Positions 1 through 9,040 of a stretch of 64,000 nucleotides of DNA are shown piece by piece. Position numbers and translations under genes: made by a program. The first letter of the stretch is position 1. Each line of letters opens with the position of its first letter. The stretch is from Serratia microhaemolytica (GTDB lineage: Bacteria; Pseudomonadota; Gammaproteobacteria; Enterobacterales; Enterobacteriaceae). The notes under the pieces were generated by a model. The model searched no databases. It was given only the letters and a program-made list of their open reading frames with translations, and was not told where the DNA came from. The stretch covers positions 1 through 64,000 of the forward strand of contig NZ_SBEF01000001.1 in assembly GCF_004011885.1 (NCBI RefSeq), in the 5' to 3' direction.

Positions 1-359
1 AACTGTTGCAGCAAGCCTATCAGGAAGTGTGGCAGGCGATGCAAAATAAGGATATTAAAAAGTTAAAACAACTGTTTGCTTACTCTGGTCGTGCATTTGC
101 CTATGTCACCAGCTCTACAGAAGATAAAGTACTCAATGAGCACTTTGTGGATATCACCAATGGCGCTAATTTCAAAATGCAACCGATTAATTGGCAAGCT
201 TACGAAGCTAACATAATGAATAAAGGGCGTATGGTCAGGCTGGTTAATAAATCAGACTTTGATTTTTCACCATTACTATATTCCCGTGGTAATAATGCTC
301 TTGCAGGGTTAGCCCCTTTCTTTTCACTAATCAATGGCCGTTTTGTCATTGTGATATAA
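1..359 (+). CDS. C-terminal part of a tandem-duplicated lipoprotein (cut by window start)
   Basis: The reading frame is open from the window edge to a TAA at 357-359, so only about the last 118 residues are seen. They align closely with the C-terminus of the intact protein at 421-1431: both have a QQAYQE(V/L)WQA start, an IMNKGRMV(R/K)L(V/I)NKS core and an identical end, SLINGRFVIVI. The gene is therefore an upstream paralogue in a tandem array. Function is unknown. Tandem lipoprotein copies near T6SS parts can be immunity proteins for lipase effectors, but nothing here proves that. Confidence 0.8.
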   Translation, partial: LLQQAYQEVWQAMQNKDIKKLKQLFAYSGRAFAYVTSSTEDKVLNEHFVDITNGANFKMQPINWQAYEANIMNKGRMVRLVNKSDFDFSPLLYSRGNNALAGLAPFFSLINGRFVIVI

Positions 360-370
360 CCGGGGTAACA

Positions 371-405
371 CCGTGCGGTGGCAATGCTGACCGCACGGTG
401 GTTTT
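371..405 (+). terminator. Rho-independent terminator after first lipoprotein copy
   Basis: A perfect 9-bp stem (CCGTGCGGT at 371-379, ACCGCACGG at 390-398) with a 10-nt loop is followed by TGGTTTT. The same hairpin recurs after the second copy at 1443, so the whole gene-plus-terminator unit was duplicated. Confidence 0.75.
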
Positions 406-420
406 AAGGAGCACGCGATT

Positions 421-1431
421 ATGATGATTAAAAAAATCGGGCTACTTTGTAGCACGCTATGGCTACTCACCGCCTGCGATGCGGCTATGCCAACCGCCAA
501 AATTAAGTACCGTAGCCTGTTTGATATCGATGGCGTGTTCTGCGCCATTAAAACCAATGGTGTACTTAGCCAGGATAACCGTGACGATATTGCTGCCGGT
601 GAACCCTACGGCACCGGCAGTACTGGTTCAATGCTAGTGATGGAAAATGGTGACAATGAAATCACCCTGGAAGTGGCGGCATTTAACTGGTTTAAACCGG
701 AGATCACCGATGCACAACAGAAAAACCGCTTTCAGCCAGATAACTACTGCACACTTAAACTGATCAAACTGACCGGCACACAACCGGAAGAGATTAGCCA
801 ACTTAAAGTCACCATTGACGCACAGGGGCAACCGACTGCCAGTACTTCAGTGGTGAAACCGGCTTACACTGCCATCAATCGCCCAATTACCATGCAGCAG
901 CGACAGGAGACAGCACTGCAGCCAGGATTTATTCCTGAGAATTACTACTCACCTGAATACTACCCTGAGGGTATGCAGGTCTATCAATTTACCCGTATTG
1001 TTAATGTAAATGGTTTACCCGAGTGGCCGTGGGTCAAGGCCACTCCCTATACCGATACCCCTGAACAGCGCCAACTGTTGCAGCAAGCCTATCAGGAGTT
1101 ATGGCAGGCATTTAACCAGAAAGATCTGAGTAAAATTAAACAGCTCTATGGATTATCGATGAAAGCATGGGCATATTCCACTGACTCTGATGAGGAGGAA
1201 ATATTCACCAATGGCAACTTTGAAGAAAGAGTAAATAGCCCTGACTTTAGAATGTTACCGATTGATTGGTCAGGGTATGAAGTGGTCATCATGAATAAGG
1301 GTCGTATGGTGAAATTAATCAACAAATCGGAATTTGGTTATTCACCCATACTTTTCATTCGAGAAAAGAAAATTTTCACCTACAACCCCATTTTCTCTCT
1401 GATCAATGGCCGTTTTGTCATTGTGATATAA
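421..1431 (+). CDS. Putative outer-membrane or periplasmic lipoprotein, 336 aa, tandem copy 2
   Basis: The start ATG at 421 has a good ribosome binding site (AAGGAG, 406-411). The N-terminus MMIKKIGLLCSTLWLLTACD is a lipoprotein signal with the lipobox L-T-A-C, so the mature protein begins at Cys19 and should be lipid-anchored. The next residue is Asp, which in enterobacteria tends to retain lipoproteins at the inner membrane. No known domain was recognised. The N-terminal half has a (GEPYGTGSTGSMLVMENGDN) segment that is also present in the broken third copy. The C-terminal 110 residues match the upstream partial gene. A stand-alone transcript is likely, because terminators lie on both sides. 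Possible roles include immunity against a cognate lipoprotein-neutralised effector, but this is only a guess from tandem arrangement. Confidence 0.85.
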   Translation: MMIKKIGLLCSTLWLLTACDAAMPTAKIKYRSLFDIDGVFCAIKTNGVLSQDNRDDIAAGEPYGTGSTGSMLVMENGDNEITLEVAAFNWFKPEITDAQQKNRFQPDNYCTLKLIKLTGTQPEEISQLKVTIDAQGQPTASTSVVKPAYTAINRPITMQQRQETALQPGFIPENYYSPEYYPEGMQVYQFTRIVNVNGLPEWPWVKATPYTDTPEQRQLLQQAYQELWQAFNQKDLSKIKQLYGLSMKAWAYSTDSDEEEIFTNGNFEERVNSPDFRMLPIDWSGYEVVIMNKGRMVKLINKSEFGYSPILFIREKKIFTYNPIFSLINGRFVIVI

Positions 1432-1442
1432 CCGGGATAACA

Positions 1443-1477
1443 CTGTGCGGTGGCAATGCTGGCCGCACGGTGGTTTT
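1443..1477 (+). terminator. Duplicated terminator after lipoprotein copy 2
   Basis: This is the counterpart of the hairpin at 371. The arms CTGTGCGGT and GCCGCACGG pair with two G-U wobbles and are followed by TGGTTTT. It lies directly after the stop of the 336-aa lipoprotein. Confidence 0.65.
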
Positions 1478-1488
1478 AAGGAGGCCGA

Positions 1489-1612
1489 GATAACCGCAAA
1501 GACGTGGCTGCGGGTGATCCTTATGGCACCAGCAGCACCGCCGCCATGTTATTTATGGAAAATGGTGACAATGCAATCACTCTAGCAGTGGCGGTAGTTA
1601 ACTGGTTTAAAC
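1489..1612 (+). pseudogene. Fragment of a third lipoprotein copy
   Basis: From about 1489 to 1612 the DNA matches positions 580-700 of copy 2; the encoded AAGDPYGTSST and FMENGDN resemble its AAGEPYGTGST and VMENGDN. The signal peptide and the first about 50 codons are missing: the upstream ribosome binding site (AAGGAG, 1479-1484) runs straight into mid-gene sequence. The 3' part is also gone, and at about 1640 the sequence changes into a decayed cas6f. The ORF that crosses this junction (to 1701) is a chimera of two dead genes, not a real protein. Confidence 0.75.
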
Positions 1613-1633
1613 TCCAGGGCAACATCACGAACA

Positions 1634-1795
1634 TTTTTCACACCACCGATGAAAGCCTATCTCGATTTACTGAGCAGTTCGACGGGGCAAAGGTAGCGTA
1701 ACTTGTTTGTTTTTGGCCAAATGCAGCAGGCAGCGGTGAGTGAAACGTTTGATGCGTCTGGTTTGAGTCACACGGCGACGGTTGCTTGGTTTTGA
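1634..1795 (+). pseudogene. cas6f: Decayed 3' end of cas6f (csy4), type I-F CRISPR processing nuclease
   Basis: In the frame ending with TGA at 1793-1795 the sequence reads LDLLSSSTGQR, then a TAG stop (1694-1696), then RNLFVFGQMQ and finally FDASGLSHTATVAWF. The (Y)GLS-x-TATVPWF-type ending and the L-S-STGQ-x-F-x-LF(V/I) block are typical of the Cas6f/Csy4 C-terminus. In I-F loci cas6f is the last cas gene before the array leader, which is exactly this position. Only about the last 50 codons remain and they carry an in-frame stop, so the gene is dead. It probably marks the scar of a deletion that removed cas1, cas2-3 and the csy genes. Identification rests on motif recognition. Confidence 0.8.
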
Positions 1796-1926
1796 CCCTT
1801 TATTTTTGCGCTTTAAAAATATTGATTAAATACAAATGGTTGCAATAGGTGATTTTTAATAGGGTAAAAAGACGATTTTTATCCTAGCTACCTGTTGTAA
1901 CTTATTTTTATTGGTTTATTCTATCG
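1796..1926 (+). promoter_or_regulatory. Leader of the I-F CRISPR array
   Basis: This is an AT-rich 131-nt non-coding stretch between the cas6f remnant and the first repeat. Its position and composition are those of an I-F leader, which carries the array promoter. No exact promoter boxes are claimed. Confidence 0.6.
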
Positions 1927-2901
1927 GTTCACTGCCGCACAGGCAGCTTAGAAATGCAGTTCACCACATGAGCATCTGATATTCCAGTTCACTGCCGCAC
2001 AGGCAGCTTAGAAATTCATACTCAACCGCTTCAGCCGAGGCATGAGGTTCACTGCCGCACAGGCAGCTTAGAAAAGGCTGGCATCAAGCGTTGCACCGTC
2101 GGCAAGGTTCACTGCCGCACAGGCAGCTTAGAAATCATGCATCTCTACCGCTCTTGCGAAGAACGGAGTTCACTGCCGCACAGGCAGCTTAGAAAGATAA
2201 GTTACTAAAGCTGGCCGCCAAGCGTGGGTTCACTGCCGCACAGGCAGCTTAGAAATTTAGCGGCATACGCGCAGTAGGTCACGAAGTGTTCACTGCCGCA
2301 CAGGCAGCTTAGAAATATCGGTTTGATGTGACGCCGCCAGAATACCCGTTCACTGCCGCACAGGCAGCTTAGAAATATCAGGTCAATAGCCAAATCCTCA
2401 TTGCTATGTTCACTGCCGCACAGGCAGCTTAGAAATCTAAGTTGATGGTCTTTAGTGAGAACAGGCCGTTCACTGCCGCACAGGCAGCTTAGAAATGTGG
2501 TGCGGTGACTGGGCGGGCTACTCACAAGTTCACTGCCGCACAGGCAGCTTAGAAATTTAACTAATTGATTTTGTCATTAAACGGTTTGTTCACTGCCGCA
2601 CAGGCAGCTTAGAAATTACCCAGCTCTGGATAATCGCGCATTAGCGTGTTCACTGCCGCACAGGCAGCTTAGAAAAGCTAAGATGGCTTGCACCATCTCA
2701 GAGTTGAGTTCACTGCCGCACAGGCAGCTTAGAAAGCTGTTATTCTCTTCATGTATTGTTGATAATGGTTCACTGCCGCACAGGCAGCTTAGAAAGGCAG
2801 TCACATAGCTAACCGACGGTGCCAATGGTTCACTGCCGCACAGGCAGCTTAGAAAAATAGATAGCGGTCATAACGGATCACCTCTGGGTTCACTGCCGCA
2901 C
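1927..2901 (+). CRISPR. Type I-F CRISPR array, 16 full repeats plus a degenerate last repeat, 16 spacers
   Basis: The 28-nt repeats start GTTCACTGCCGCACAGGCAG and end CTTAGAAA. They begin at 1927, 1987, 2047, 2107, 2168 and then every 60 nt to 2828. Spacers are 32 nt, except one of 33 nt at 2135-2167. A final copy at 2888 keeps only the first 14 nt, which marks the trailer end. The 16 complete repeats show no differences, so the array has not visibly decayed, although its cas operon is gone (see cas6f remnant). Repeat sequence and hairpin (CTGCC/GGCAG) are those of subtype I-F. All spacers appear different from one another, and I recognised no target for any of them. Translated frames through the array give a repeating peptide that is an artefact. 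Confidence 0.97.
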
Positions 2902-3069
2902 TAGTTCGCTAACACAAGGAGTGGATATGAAATACAATGCTTTGTTTTATAAAATTTAATTCAAATCGATTAGCAACCGTAAGAACCATTGGTTAAAATG
3001 GTGGCACCTTGCAGCGCTGTGCAATAAAATTGCTTTTTTTAATGAGATAAATAACAAAAAGGAATTAAT
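2902..3069 (+). other. Array trailer and PAAR gene upstream region
   Basis: A ribosome-binding-like AAGGAG precedes a ten-codon ORF (ATG near 2927, ending TAA), probably a gene remnant or chance. The rest is AT-rich. An AAAAAGGAA box lies just before the PAAR gene start. Confidence 0.35.
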
Positions 3070-3339
3070 ATGTTAAACAACAACGTGATAGTTAAAGGCG
3101 ATATCACTTCTCACGGTGGTGAAGTATTGGAAGGATGTGACGATATCCAGGTGGAAGGAATACCGGTGGCATTGATCGGGCATCGTGTTTCTTGCCCGCG
3201 CTGTGAAGGCACTTTCCTGATTGAAGCCGGCGGCGCCACGCTACAAGTCAATGGTCGGCCTGTCGCGCTGGAAGGAATGCACACTAGCTGCGGTGCTCAG
3301 TTGCTCGCTAGAAAAAAAAGCCTGAATGCACGCAGCTAA
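3070..3339 (+). CDS. Small PAAR-domain T6SS spike-tip protein, 89 aa
   Basis: PAAR proteins fold into a sharp zinc-stabilised cone that caps the VgrG trimer and often carries or recruits effectors. The sequence begins with the typical V(K/R)GDxTxHGG block (residues 7-16) and has further Cys/His residues (HRVSCPRC, HTSC) suited to zinc binding. At 89 aa it is a bare PAAR with no toxin extension. The start ATG has an AAAAAGGAA box nine bases upstream. It stands alone about 2.3 kb before tssB, between the CRISPR array and the adhesin-like gene. It may serve either VgrG of the main cluster. Confidence 0.85.
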   Translation: MLNNNVIVKGDITSHGGEVLEGCDDIQVEGIPVALIGHRVSCPRCEGTFLIEAGGATLQVNGRPVALEGMHTSCGAQLLARKKSLNARS

Positions 3340-3534
3340 TCAGGGTTGATAGCCATTATTTGTGGTTTGATTCGTCAAGCTAACTCGAACTACAGCGTTC
3401 ATCGTAGCAATCCCCTCCCCCTGTTAAGCATAGATATCTACACATCGCAGAGGGAGGTTTACCTGTAGCACCCGCCTTACGACAAACCGTGCGCGCCGAT
3501 GTCGAACGCGCCCCCCTACAGGCACGGTGTTAGC

Positions 3535-4794
3535 TTAACGCTGCACAACCCTGATAATTGCATAGGCTTGATAATCACCGGGTTTAGCCTCTTGCACACC
3601 ACAGAGACGAAAAGCAACTCTACCGGACTGTTCCACTGAGCCCTGCCCTTCAATCGTAGGTAGCTCAACTGCATCCCGACCGTCAAAATACATGGTGGTT
3701 GCAGTCTGTTCCGCGCAGTTGCTCGGTGGTGTTCCCGACCAGTTGCCGACAATCGATAATTTGCCATCACTCTCCGCGACGCCCAACATCCTGGCATCAC
3801 TGCTGATACCTTTTGAGCTATTCAATGCATCGATAGAAAGATAGGGGGTCATCGGTAATGGCGAACTGACACTACCATCGCTACAAGAAACGGTGTAATC
3901 CAGCACAGATGTCTGCTGTTGACTATCCAGATCAACGCTGGTTTTTGGCATATCGAGACTGCAAGAGTAGTTGGCAACGGTGATTTTTACATTAGAAACT
4001 AATTGGTTATATTTATCCCCTATTAATTGAAGAGCATAATCGCCGTGGTAGATTGGCGGTACGATATAGTGTCCTGGCTTCAGCCCTCCTGCGGGTGCAT
4101 CAACTAAAAATTTAACGTTAACACTTGAACTTGCTGTCACTGCCGCAGCATCGAAGTAATCTGGCAATTCGCCACTACCTACACTGTTAGGGCAAAGGAT
4201 ATAACCACTGCTCTGTGTTCCATCCAGATTTGATGACAATTCTCGCTTATACTGATAATTCTCATCATAGACACTCACCGACCATCGCCCTGTCCGAAAA
4301 GCCACTTTACCAATTTCCAACCCGCCATCCTTTAAAGTACGCACCGATTCTCCTGAACCATCAGCCAGTAACACAGCACCGCTCCAGGTGCTATTGTCAC
4401 CTTCCTCAATATTCAGTTTGATACCGTATACGCCAGAATAACCCATGGCTACGCTAGCAAGATTTTTAAACATACATCGGCTGGTGCTGTTAGAAATGGC
4501 AGGATAGCCATAAAGATCTCTAAATAGAGTATCATGCAGTGCTCGAGCAGGAACGCTTGAAGCCACTGTGTTGGTACTACCAACAATACCGGCACGATCA
4601 CCCTGCACGGTGGCGCTCAAGTCAACCGCCTGTGCCGTAGCTAATGCCCCCAGGCCATAACTGAACGCCAACAATGAGGCAACCCAACAACGCGTTATCG
4701 ACTGACTATACCAGATGGTTCTCAACCGTAGTTCTGACATTGCATTAACGGCTTGGTGATGTGTTTTCTGGCTACTGACACCATCTTTTTTCAT
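3535..4794 (-). CDS. Putative exported fimbrial-adhesin-like protein, 419 aa
   Basis: The N-terminus has an unusually long polar stretch followed by a hydrophobic run (VASLLAFSYGLGALATAQA, about residues 38-56) and a likely signal peptidase site before VDLS. An internal Met19 (about 4740) could be the true start. The C-terminal 150 residues look like a pilin or tip-adhesin domain: paired cysteines (YSCSLD, VSCSDG, SNCAEQ, RLCGVQ) and a beta-strand ending, DYQAYAIIRV, which resembles the chaperone-recognised last strand of fimbrial subunits. The N-terminal part could be a receptor-binding domain. No usher or chaperone gene is adjacent, so it is an orphan or uses machinery encoded elsewhere. 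The identification is by general pattern, not a named family. Confidence 0.55.
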   Translation of the reverse strand: MKKDGVSSQKTHHQAVNAMSELRLRTIWYSQSITRCWVASLLAFSYGLGALATAQAVDLSATVQGDRAGIVGSTNTVASSVPARALHDTLFRDLYGYPAISNSTSRCMFKNLASVAMGYSGVYGIKLNIEEGDNSTWSGAVLLADGSGESVRTLKDGGLEIGKVAFRTGRWSVSVYDENYQYKRELSSNLDGTQSSGYILCPNSVGSGELPDYFDAAAVTASSSVNVKFLVDAPAGGLKPGHYIVPPIYHGDYALQLIGDKYNQLVSNVKITVANYSCSLDMPKTSVDLDSQQQTSVLDYTVSCSDGSVSSPLPMTPYLSIDALNSSKGISSDARMLGVAESDGKLSIVGNWSGTPPSNCAEQTATTMYFDGRDAVELPTIEGQGSVEQSGRVAFRLCGVQEAKPGDYQAYAIIRVVQR

Positions 4795-5604
4795 TTATTT
4801 TACCCTGTAACATCAATTTATTAAAATAGAATAAACAACTTATTATTTTTATTACTCTTAATTTACCATCCGCTATCAAATGAATTATTTTTATGTAATT
4901 TTTATTATAATCAATACCTTAATTTAAAAAAGCAAACTATTTAAGTGCGAAAAAAATTCGCATGATTGCATTCATATCGTTACATATGGAAACTAAACCA
5001 CAACAAAACAATTGATAAAAAAACTGACACAATTGGCAGAAATTATCGATTGATGATATACAAATTGACTTTGTATTCTTATTTAAAATAAATTTTTATT
5101 TATTTACTCCAATTCAAACTGTCAACTCATTTGCTATCAAATTTGATACAACATCATGCTGAACGGATTGCAGCACCAACACGCTCAGCGAGGTGCTCTC
5201 ATCAGCAAAAGTATGACAACAAAAAAATGTAACATCGCGGTTGTAACATTAACAATTATCATCTACCAACCCCGATCGCGCGATCCCTTGCCACATCAGC
5301 GTTGGCAAAGCAAAAATAAAAAGCCTTAGCAATCACAACCGTGTTCGCTGTAACAGTCTTCCCTATTTGACATGCCTTGTTACTCTATTCAGTTTCACTC
5401 ATCTAATTAACATTTCTACACTGCCAGCACTTAGCAAAAACACAGTTTTCCTTAGATCTGATTTCTGCCTGCTATTGATGGGTGTGCGGGTGAGCCGCTC
5501 AGTTAATCGCCAGATTACCGATCTGACCAGGTTTATCACTGTGAGTTGATAGCATGAAACAGGCGTTTTTCTTACTCGTATCGATCTCTTGAACAGGGTT
5601 AACT
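4795..5604. other. AT-rich divergent intergenic region before the T6SS operon
   Basis: This 810-bp stretch separates the leftward adhesin-like gene from tssB. It must hold the promoters of both. It is very AT-rich between 4800 and 5150, the kind of sequence bound by H-NS, and contains a palindromic GATCGCGCGATC at about 5275. A 60-codon ORF at 5367-5549 has no recognisable features and is not called. Confidence 0.5.
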
Positions 5605-6102
5605 ATGTCCAATTCTTATCAAAATGAAGTGCCAAAGGCGCGTATTAATATCAAGTTAAATCTTCATACTGGCGGAGCACAAAAGGCTGTCGAGCTGCCG
5701 CTCAAGCTGTTGGCTGTGGGCGACTATAGCCACGGAAAAGAGAAACGCCCGTTGTCAGAACGCGAAAAAATTAACGTTAACAAGAACAATTTTGACAGCG
5801 TATTGGCTGATTTTAATCCTGAGTTGAATCTGGTCGTGGCTAACACGCTGGCCGACGATCAAAGTGAAACCACTGCCACACTGCGTTTTTCAGCGATGAA
5901 AGATTTTGAACCCGAACAGGTGGCGCGCCAGATCCCTCAGCTACGCGCCATGTTGGCAATGCGTAACCTACTGCGTGATCTGAAATCCAATTTGTTAGAC
6001 AACCGTACCTTTAAGCAGGAGTTGGAAGCGATCCTGCGTGATGAAGCATTAACCAATGAATTGCGCACCGAGCTGGCCGCATTAGCAGCCCAACAACGTT
6101 AA
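5605..6102 (+). CDS. tssB: T6SS contractile sheath small subunit TssB (VipA/ImpB), 165 aa
   Basis: TssB pairs with TssC to form the helical sheath that contracts to fire the T6SS needle. The protein has the family's usual length and start region (PKARINIKLNLHTGG), the LPLKLLAVGDYS block, the NFDSVLADFNPEL block and the end region with LLRDLKSNLLDN. It is the first gene of the cluster and is followed by tssC after a 27-nt gap, as usual for this co-translated pair. Cytoplasmic. Confidence 0.95.
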   Translation: MSNSYQNEVPKARINIKLNLHTGGAQKAVELPLKLLAVGDYSHGKEKRPLSEREKINVNKNNFDSVLADFNPELNLVVANTLADDQSETTATLRFSAMKDFEPEQVARQIPQLRAMLAMRNLLRDLKSNLLDNRTFKQELEAILRDEALTNELRTELAALAAQQR

Positions 6103-6129
6103 TTGATCACACGGTTCAGGAGAATGCCA

Positions 6130-7674
6130 ATGTCAGCATCAGAACAATCGACTATCCATACTCAGCAAGTGATCAGCGAAGAGCGCCCGGCTGGGCAGAG
6201 CGTTTATGCCTCGCTGTTCGAAAAGATCAATCTTAATCCAGTCAGCCAGTTGAGTGACCTGCAGAGTTGGCAAGATCAGCAGGCCATGGCAGACGCCAGT
6301 ACCGATGAGCGTATTACTGCGGCCATGCAGGTGTTTCTTGAGCGCATGCAGCACAGCGGCACCCGGATCAATAAATTGGATAAAACACTGCTTGATCATC
6401 ATATCGCCACGCTGGATGAACAAATCAGCCAGCAACTGGATGCCATTATGCATCACGCAGAGTTTCAGCGCCTGGAGTCACTCTGGCGCGGTGTTAAATC
6501 ATTGGTCGATAAAACCGATTTTCGCCAGAATGTGCGGCTTGAGCTGCTCGATATCAGTAAGGAAGATCTGCGCCAAGATTTTGAAGATAGTCCGGAAATC
6601 ACTCAGAGTGGGCTATATACCCAAACCTATATCGCGGAGTACGACACTCCCGGTGGGGAACCTATCAGCGCGATTATCTCCAACTACGAATTTGATGCCA
6701 GTTCACAAGATATTGCGTTGTTGCGTAACCTGTCGAAAGTGGCAGCTTCAGCACATATGCCGTTTATCGGTTCAGTCGGCCCAGCATTTTTTCTTAAAGA
6801 GTCCATGGAAGAGGTCGCGGCAATCAAAGATATTGCCAATTACTTTGATCGTGCCGAATACCTTAAATGGAAGTCATTCCGTGACACCGATGATGCCCGC
6901 TATATCGGGCTGACCATGCCGCGTGTACTTGGTCGCCTACCGTATGGCCCCGATACTGTGCCGGTACGCAGTTTCAACTACGTCGAACAGGTGAAAGGCC
7001 CCGATCACGACAAATATCTCTGGACCAATGCCTCGTTTGCCTTCGCTGCCAATATGGTGCGCAGTTTTATCAATAATGGTTGGTGTGTGCAGATCAGAGG
7101 GCCACAAGCAGGCGGTGCAGTGCAAGATCTGCCGATCCACCTTTACGATCTAGGTACCGGTAATTTGGCCAAGATCCCGTCTGAGGTGATGATCCCGGAA
7201 ACGCGCGAGTTTGAATTCGCTAACCTGGGTTTCATTCCGCTCTCTTACTATAAGAATCGTGATTATGCCTGCTTCTTCTCTGCTAACTCGAGCCAAAAGC
7301 CCGCGCTGTATAGCACACCAGAAGCAACGGCTAACAGCCGGATCAACGCGCGTCTGCCCTACTTGTTTCTGCTTTCGCGTATCGCTCACTACCTGAAGCT
7401 GATCCAACGCGAAAATATCGGTACCACCAAAGATCGGCGGTTATTGGAATCGGAACTGAATAGCTGGTTACGTGGGCTAGTGACGGCAATGACCGATCCC
7501 AGCGACAGTCTGCAAGCTTCACACCCGCTGCGCGATGGCAAGGTGGTGGTCGAAGATATTGAAGATAATCCCGGTTTTTTCCGCGTTAAGTTGTATGCCG
7601 TGCCGCACTTCCAGGTTGAAGGCATGGATATCGATTTGTCGCTAGTTTCACAAATGCCAAAAGCAAAATCCTGA
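6130..7674 (+). CDS. tssC: T6SS contractile sheath large subunit TssC (VipB/ImpC), 514 aa
   Basis: TssC is the large sheath subunit. The protein shows family blocks FQRLESLWRGV, (F)IGSVGPAFF, EYLKWKSFRDTDDARYIGL and AFAANMVRSFINNGWC, and ends near normal length. The start is placed at ATG 6130 because AGGAG (6118-6122) is at correct spacing; an ATG at 6124 is too close to that site and a TTG at 6103 abuts the tssB stop. The gene lies between tssB and tssK in an operon-like run. Confidence 0.95.
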   Translation: MSASEQSTIHTQQVISEERPAGQSVYASLFEKINLNPVSQLSDLQSWQDQQAMADASTDERITAAMQVFLERMQHSGTRINKLDKTLLDHHIATLDEQISQQLDAIMHHAEFQRLESLWRGVKSLVDKTDFRQNVRLELLDISKEDLRQDFEDSPEITQSGLYTQTYIAEYDTPGGEPISAIISNYEFDASSQDIALLRNLSKVAASAHMPFIGSVGPAFFLKESMEEVAAIKDIANYFDRAEYLKWKSFRDTDDARYIGLTMPRVLGRLPYGPDTVPVRSFNYVEQVKGPDHDKYLWTNASFAFAANMVRSFINNGWCVQIRGPQAGGAVQDLPIHLYDLGTGNLAKIPSEVMIPETREFEFANLGFIPLSYYKNRDYACFFSANSSQKPALYSTPEATANSRINARLPYLFLLSRIAHYLKLIQRENIGTTKDRRLLESELNSWLRGLVTAMTDPSDSLQASHPLRDGKVVVEDIEDNPGFFRVKLYAVPHFQVEGMDIDLSLVSQMPKAKS

Positions 7675-7687
7675 CATCGGAGTGACA

Positions 7688-9040
7688 ATGAGAATTGAGC
7701 GGCCGCTGTGGACTCGCGGGATCATGGTTTCCCCACAACAATTTCAGCAACAGGCAGCGCTGGAAGCCTGGACGAATCAGTGTATTGCAGAAATGGCTCT
7801 GCTGTATCCCTGGGGAGTGTTGCAGGCAACATTCTCCGCTCAGGCACTGGCGCTTGGGCGTTTGCAGGCAGAATGCCTGCGTGTCCGCTTTGCTGATGGG
7901 GTCTTAATTGATACTGACCACGCTGATCCGCTACCACCGACGCTCACTTTGGCAGAGCATCTGCCGCTAGAGAGCAGTGAAACCACCGTGATGCTGGCAC
8001 TGCCTCTGTTATACGCTAACGGTAACAACTGTTTGCCTATCAATGGCGCCGCTTCTCGTCCAGTGCGCTATCGCCAGGCCTGGAGTGAAGTCCAAAACCA
8101 TTATAGCGATGATAAAAAACCGATTGCTGTCATGCAGTACCATCTCACGCTCCGGCTTTCGCAGCAGCAAAATAGCGATTATCAACTCTGCCCAGTGGCG
8201 CGTTTAGTGCGTAATGCCAAAGGGCAGTGGGTGCAGGATAGCGAGTTTATCCCACCGCTATTAAGCCTGAATGCCAGCCGCTGGTGTAACGAACAGTTGG
8301 AATTGTTGCTGGTTCAGCTACGGGCTAGAGCGCGTCATCTAATGACGCTGCGCCGAGAAAATAATCACCGTATGGCCGATTTTGCCGTTGCTGATGTGTC
8401 ACTGTTCTGGCTGCTGAATGCCCTGAATAGTGCAGAACCGATTTTGAGTAGCTTTCAGCGTAATCCACAACTGCCACCCGAGCGACTCTATCTCGAGCTG
8501 GCACGTCTGGCAGGCAGCCTACTGACTTTCTCGCTCGAGTACGACGTCAGTGCCATCCCTGATTATCAGCATGACAACTTAACCGCTGTATTTCCGCCGT
8601 TGTTCGGCCTGCTCAATACCTTGCTGGAAGTCAGTATGCCTTCACGCGTGGTGGCGATTGAGTTGCAGCATGAGCCACGGGTGAATCAGTGGCGAGCGAC
8701 ACTGCATGATCCCCGGTTACGTGCGGGGGTGGATCTCTATCTCTCGGTACGTTCCAGCCTACCGGCAACACAACTGCAAACGCTGTTGCCGCAACTGTGC
8801 AAAATCGGAGCGCCGGATCAGATCAGCAATGTGGTTAATGTCGCCATCAGTGGAGTTCCACTACAACCACTTAGCCATGTACCCGCTGCGATACCGATGC
8901 GTTTGGGCAACCACTACTTCTCGCTCGATGTCAACCATCCTGCTGCCAAACAGATGCTGGAGGTCGGCGCTTGCACCCTCTACGTGCCCGGTACCTTAGG
9001 CGAGATCCAACTCGAACTTTTTGCGGTGTTACCATCATGA
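7688..9040 (+). CDS. tssK: T6SS baseplate protein TssK, 450 aa
   Basis: TssK is a trimeric baseplate adaptor that joins the TssFG wedge to the membrane complex. The N-terminus MRIERPLWTRGIMVSPQQFQ is the conserved TssK opening (x-P-L-W-x-x-G-x-x-x-x-PQ-x-F-Q). The start is ATG 7688 with GGAG at 7679-7682; a GTG two codons upstream overlaps that site. The stop TGA (9038-9040) overlaps the tssL ATG (ATGA), suggesting translational coupling. Confidence 0.93.
   Translation: MRIERPLWTRGIMVSPQQFQQQAALEAWTNQCIAEMALLYPWGVLQATFSAQALALGRLQAECLRVRFADGVLIDTDHADPLPPTLTLAEHLPLESSETTVMLALPLLYANGNNCLPINGAASRPVRYRQAWSEVQNHYSDDKKPIAVMQYHLTLRLSQQQNSDYQLCPVARLVRNAKGQWVQDSEFIPPLLSLNASRWCNEQLELLLVQLRARARHLMTLRRENNHRMADFAVADVSLFWLLNALNSAEPILSSFQRNPQLPPERLYLELARLAGSLLTFSLEYDVSAIPDYQHDNLTAVFPPLFGLLNTLLEVSMPSRVVAIELQHEPRVNQWRATLHDPRLRAGVDLYLSVRSSLPATQLQTLLPQLCKIGAPDQISNVVNVAISGVPLQPLSHVPAAIPMRLGNHYFSLDVNHPAAKQMLEVGACTLYVPGTLGEIQLELFAVLPS

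Noticed and set aside
2205-2825. Minus-strand ORFs with repeating LSCLCGSE peptide
   Set aside because: They are translations of the CRISPR repeats, not proteins.
5367-5549. 60-codon ORF before tssB
   Set aside because: No family features and no ribosome binding site; chance ORF in AT-rich DNA.
6254-6913. 219-codon ORF inside tssC
   Set aside because: Shadow frame of tssC.
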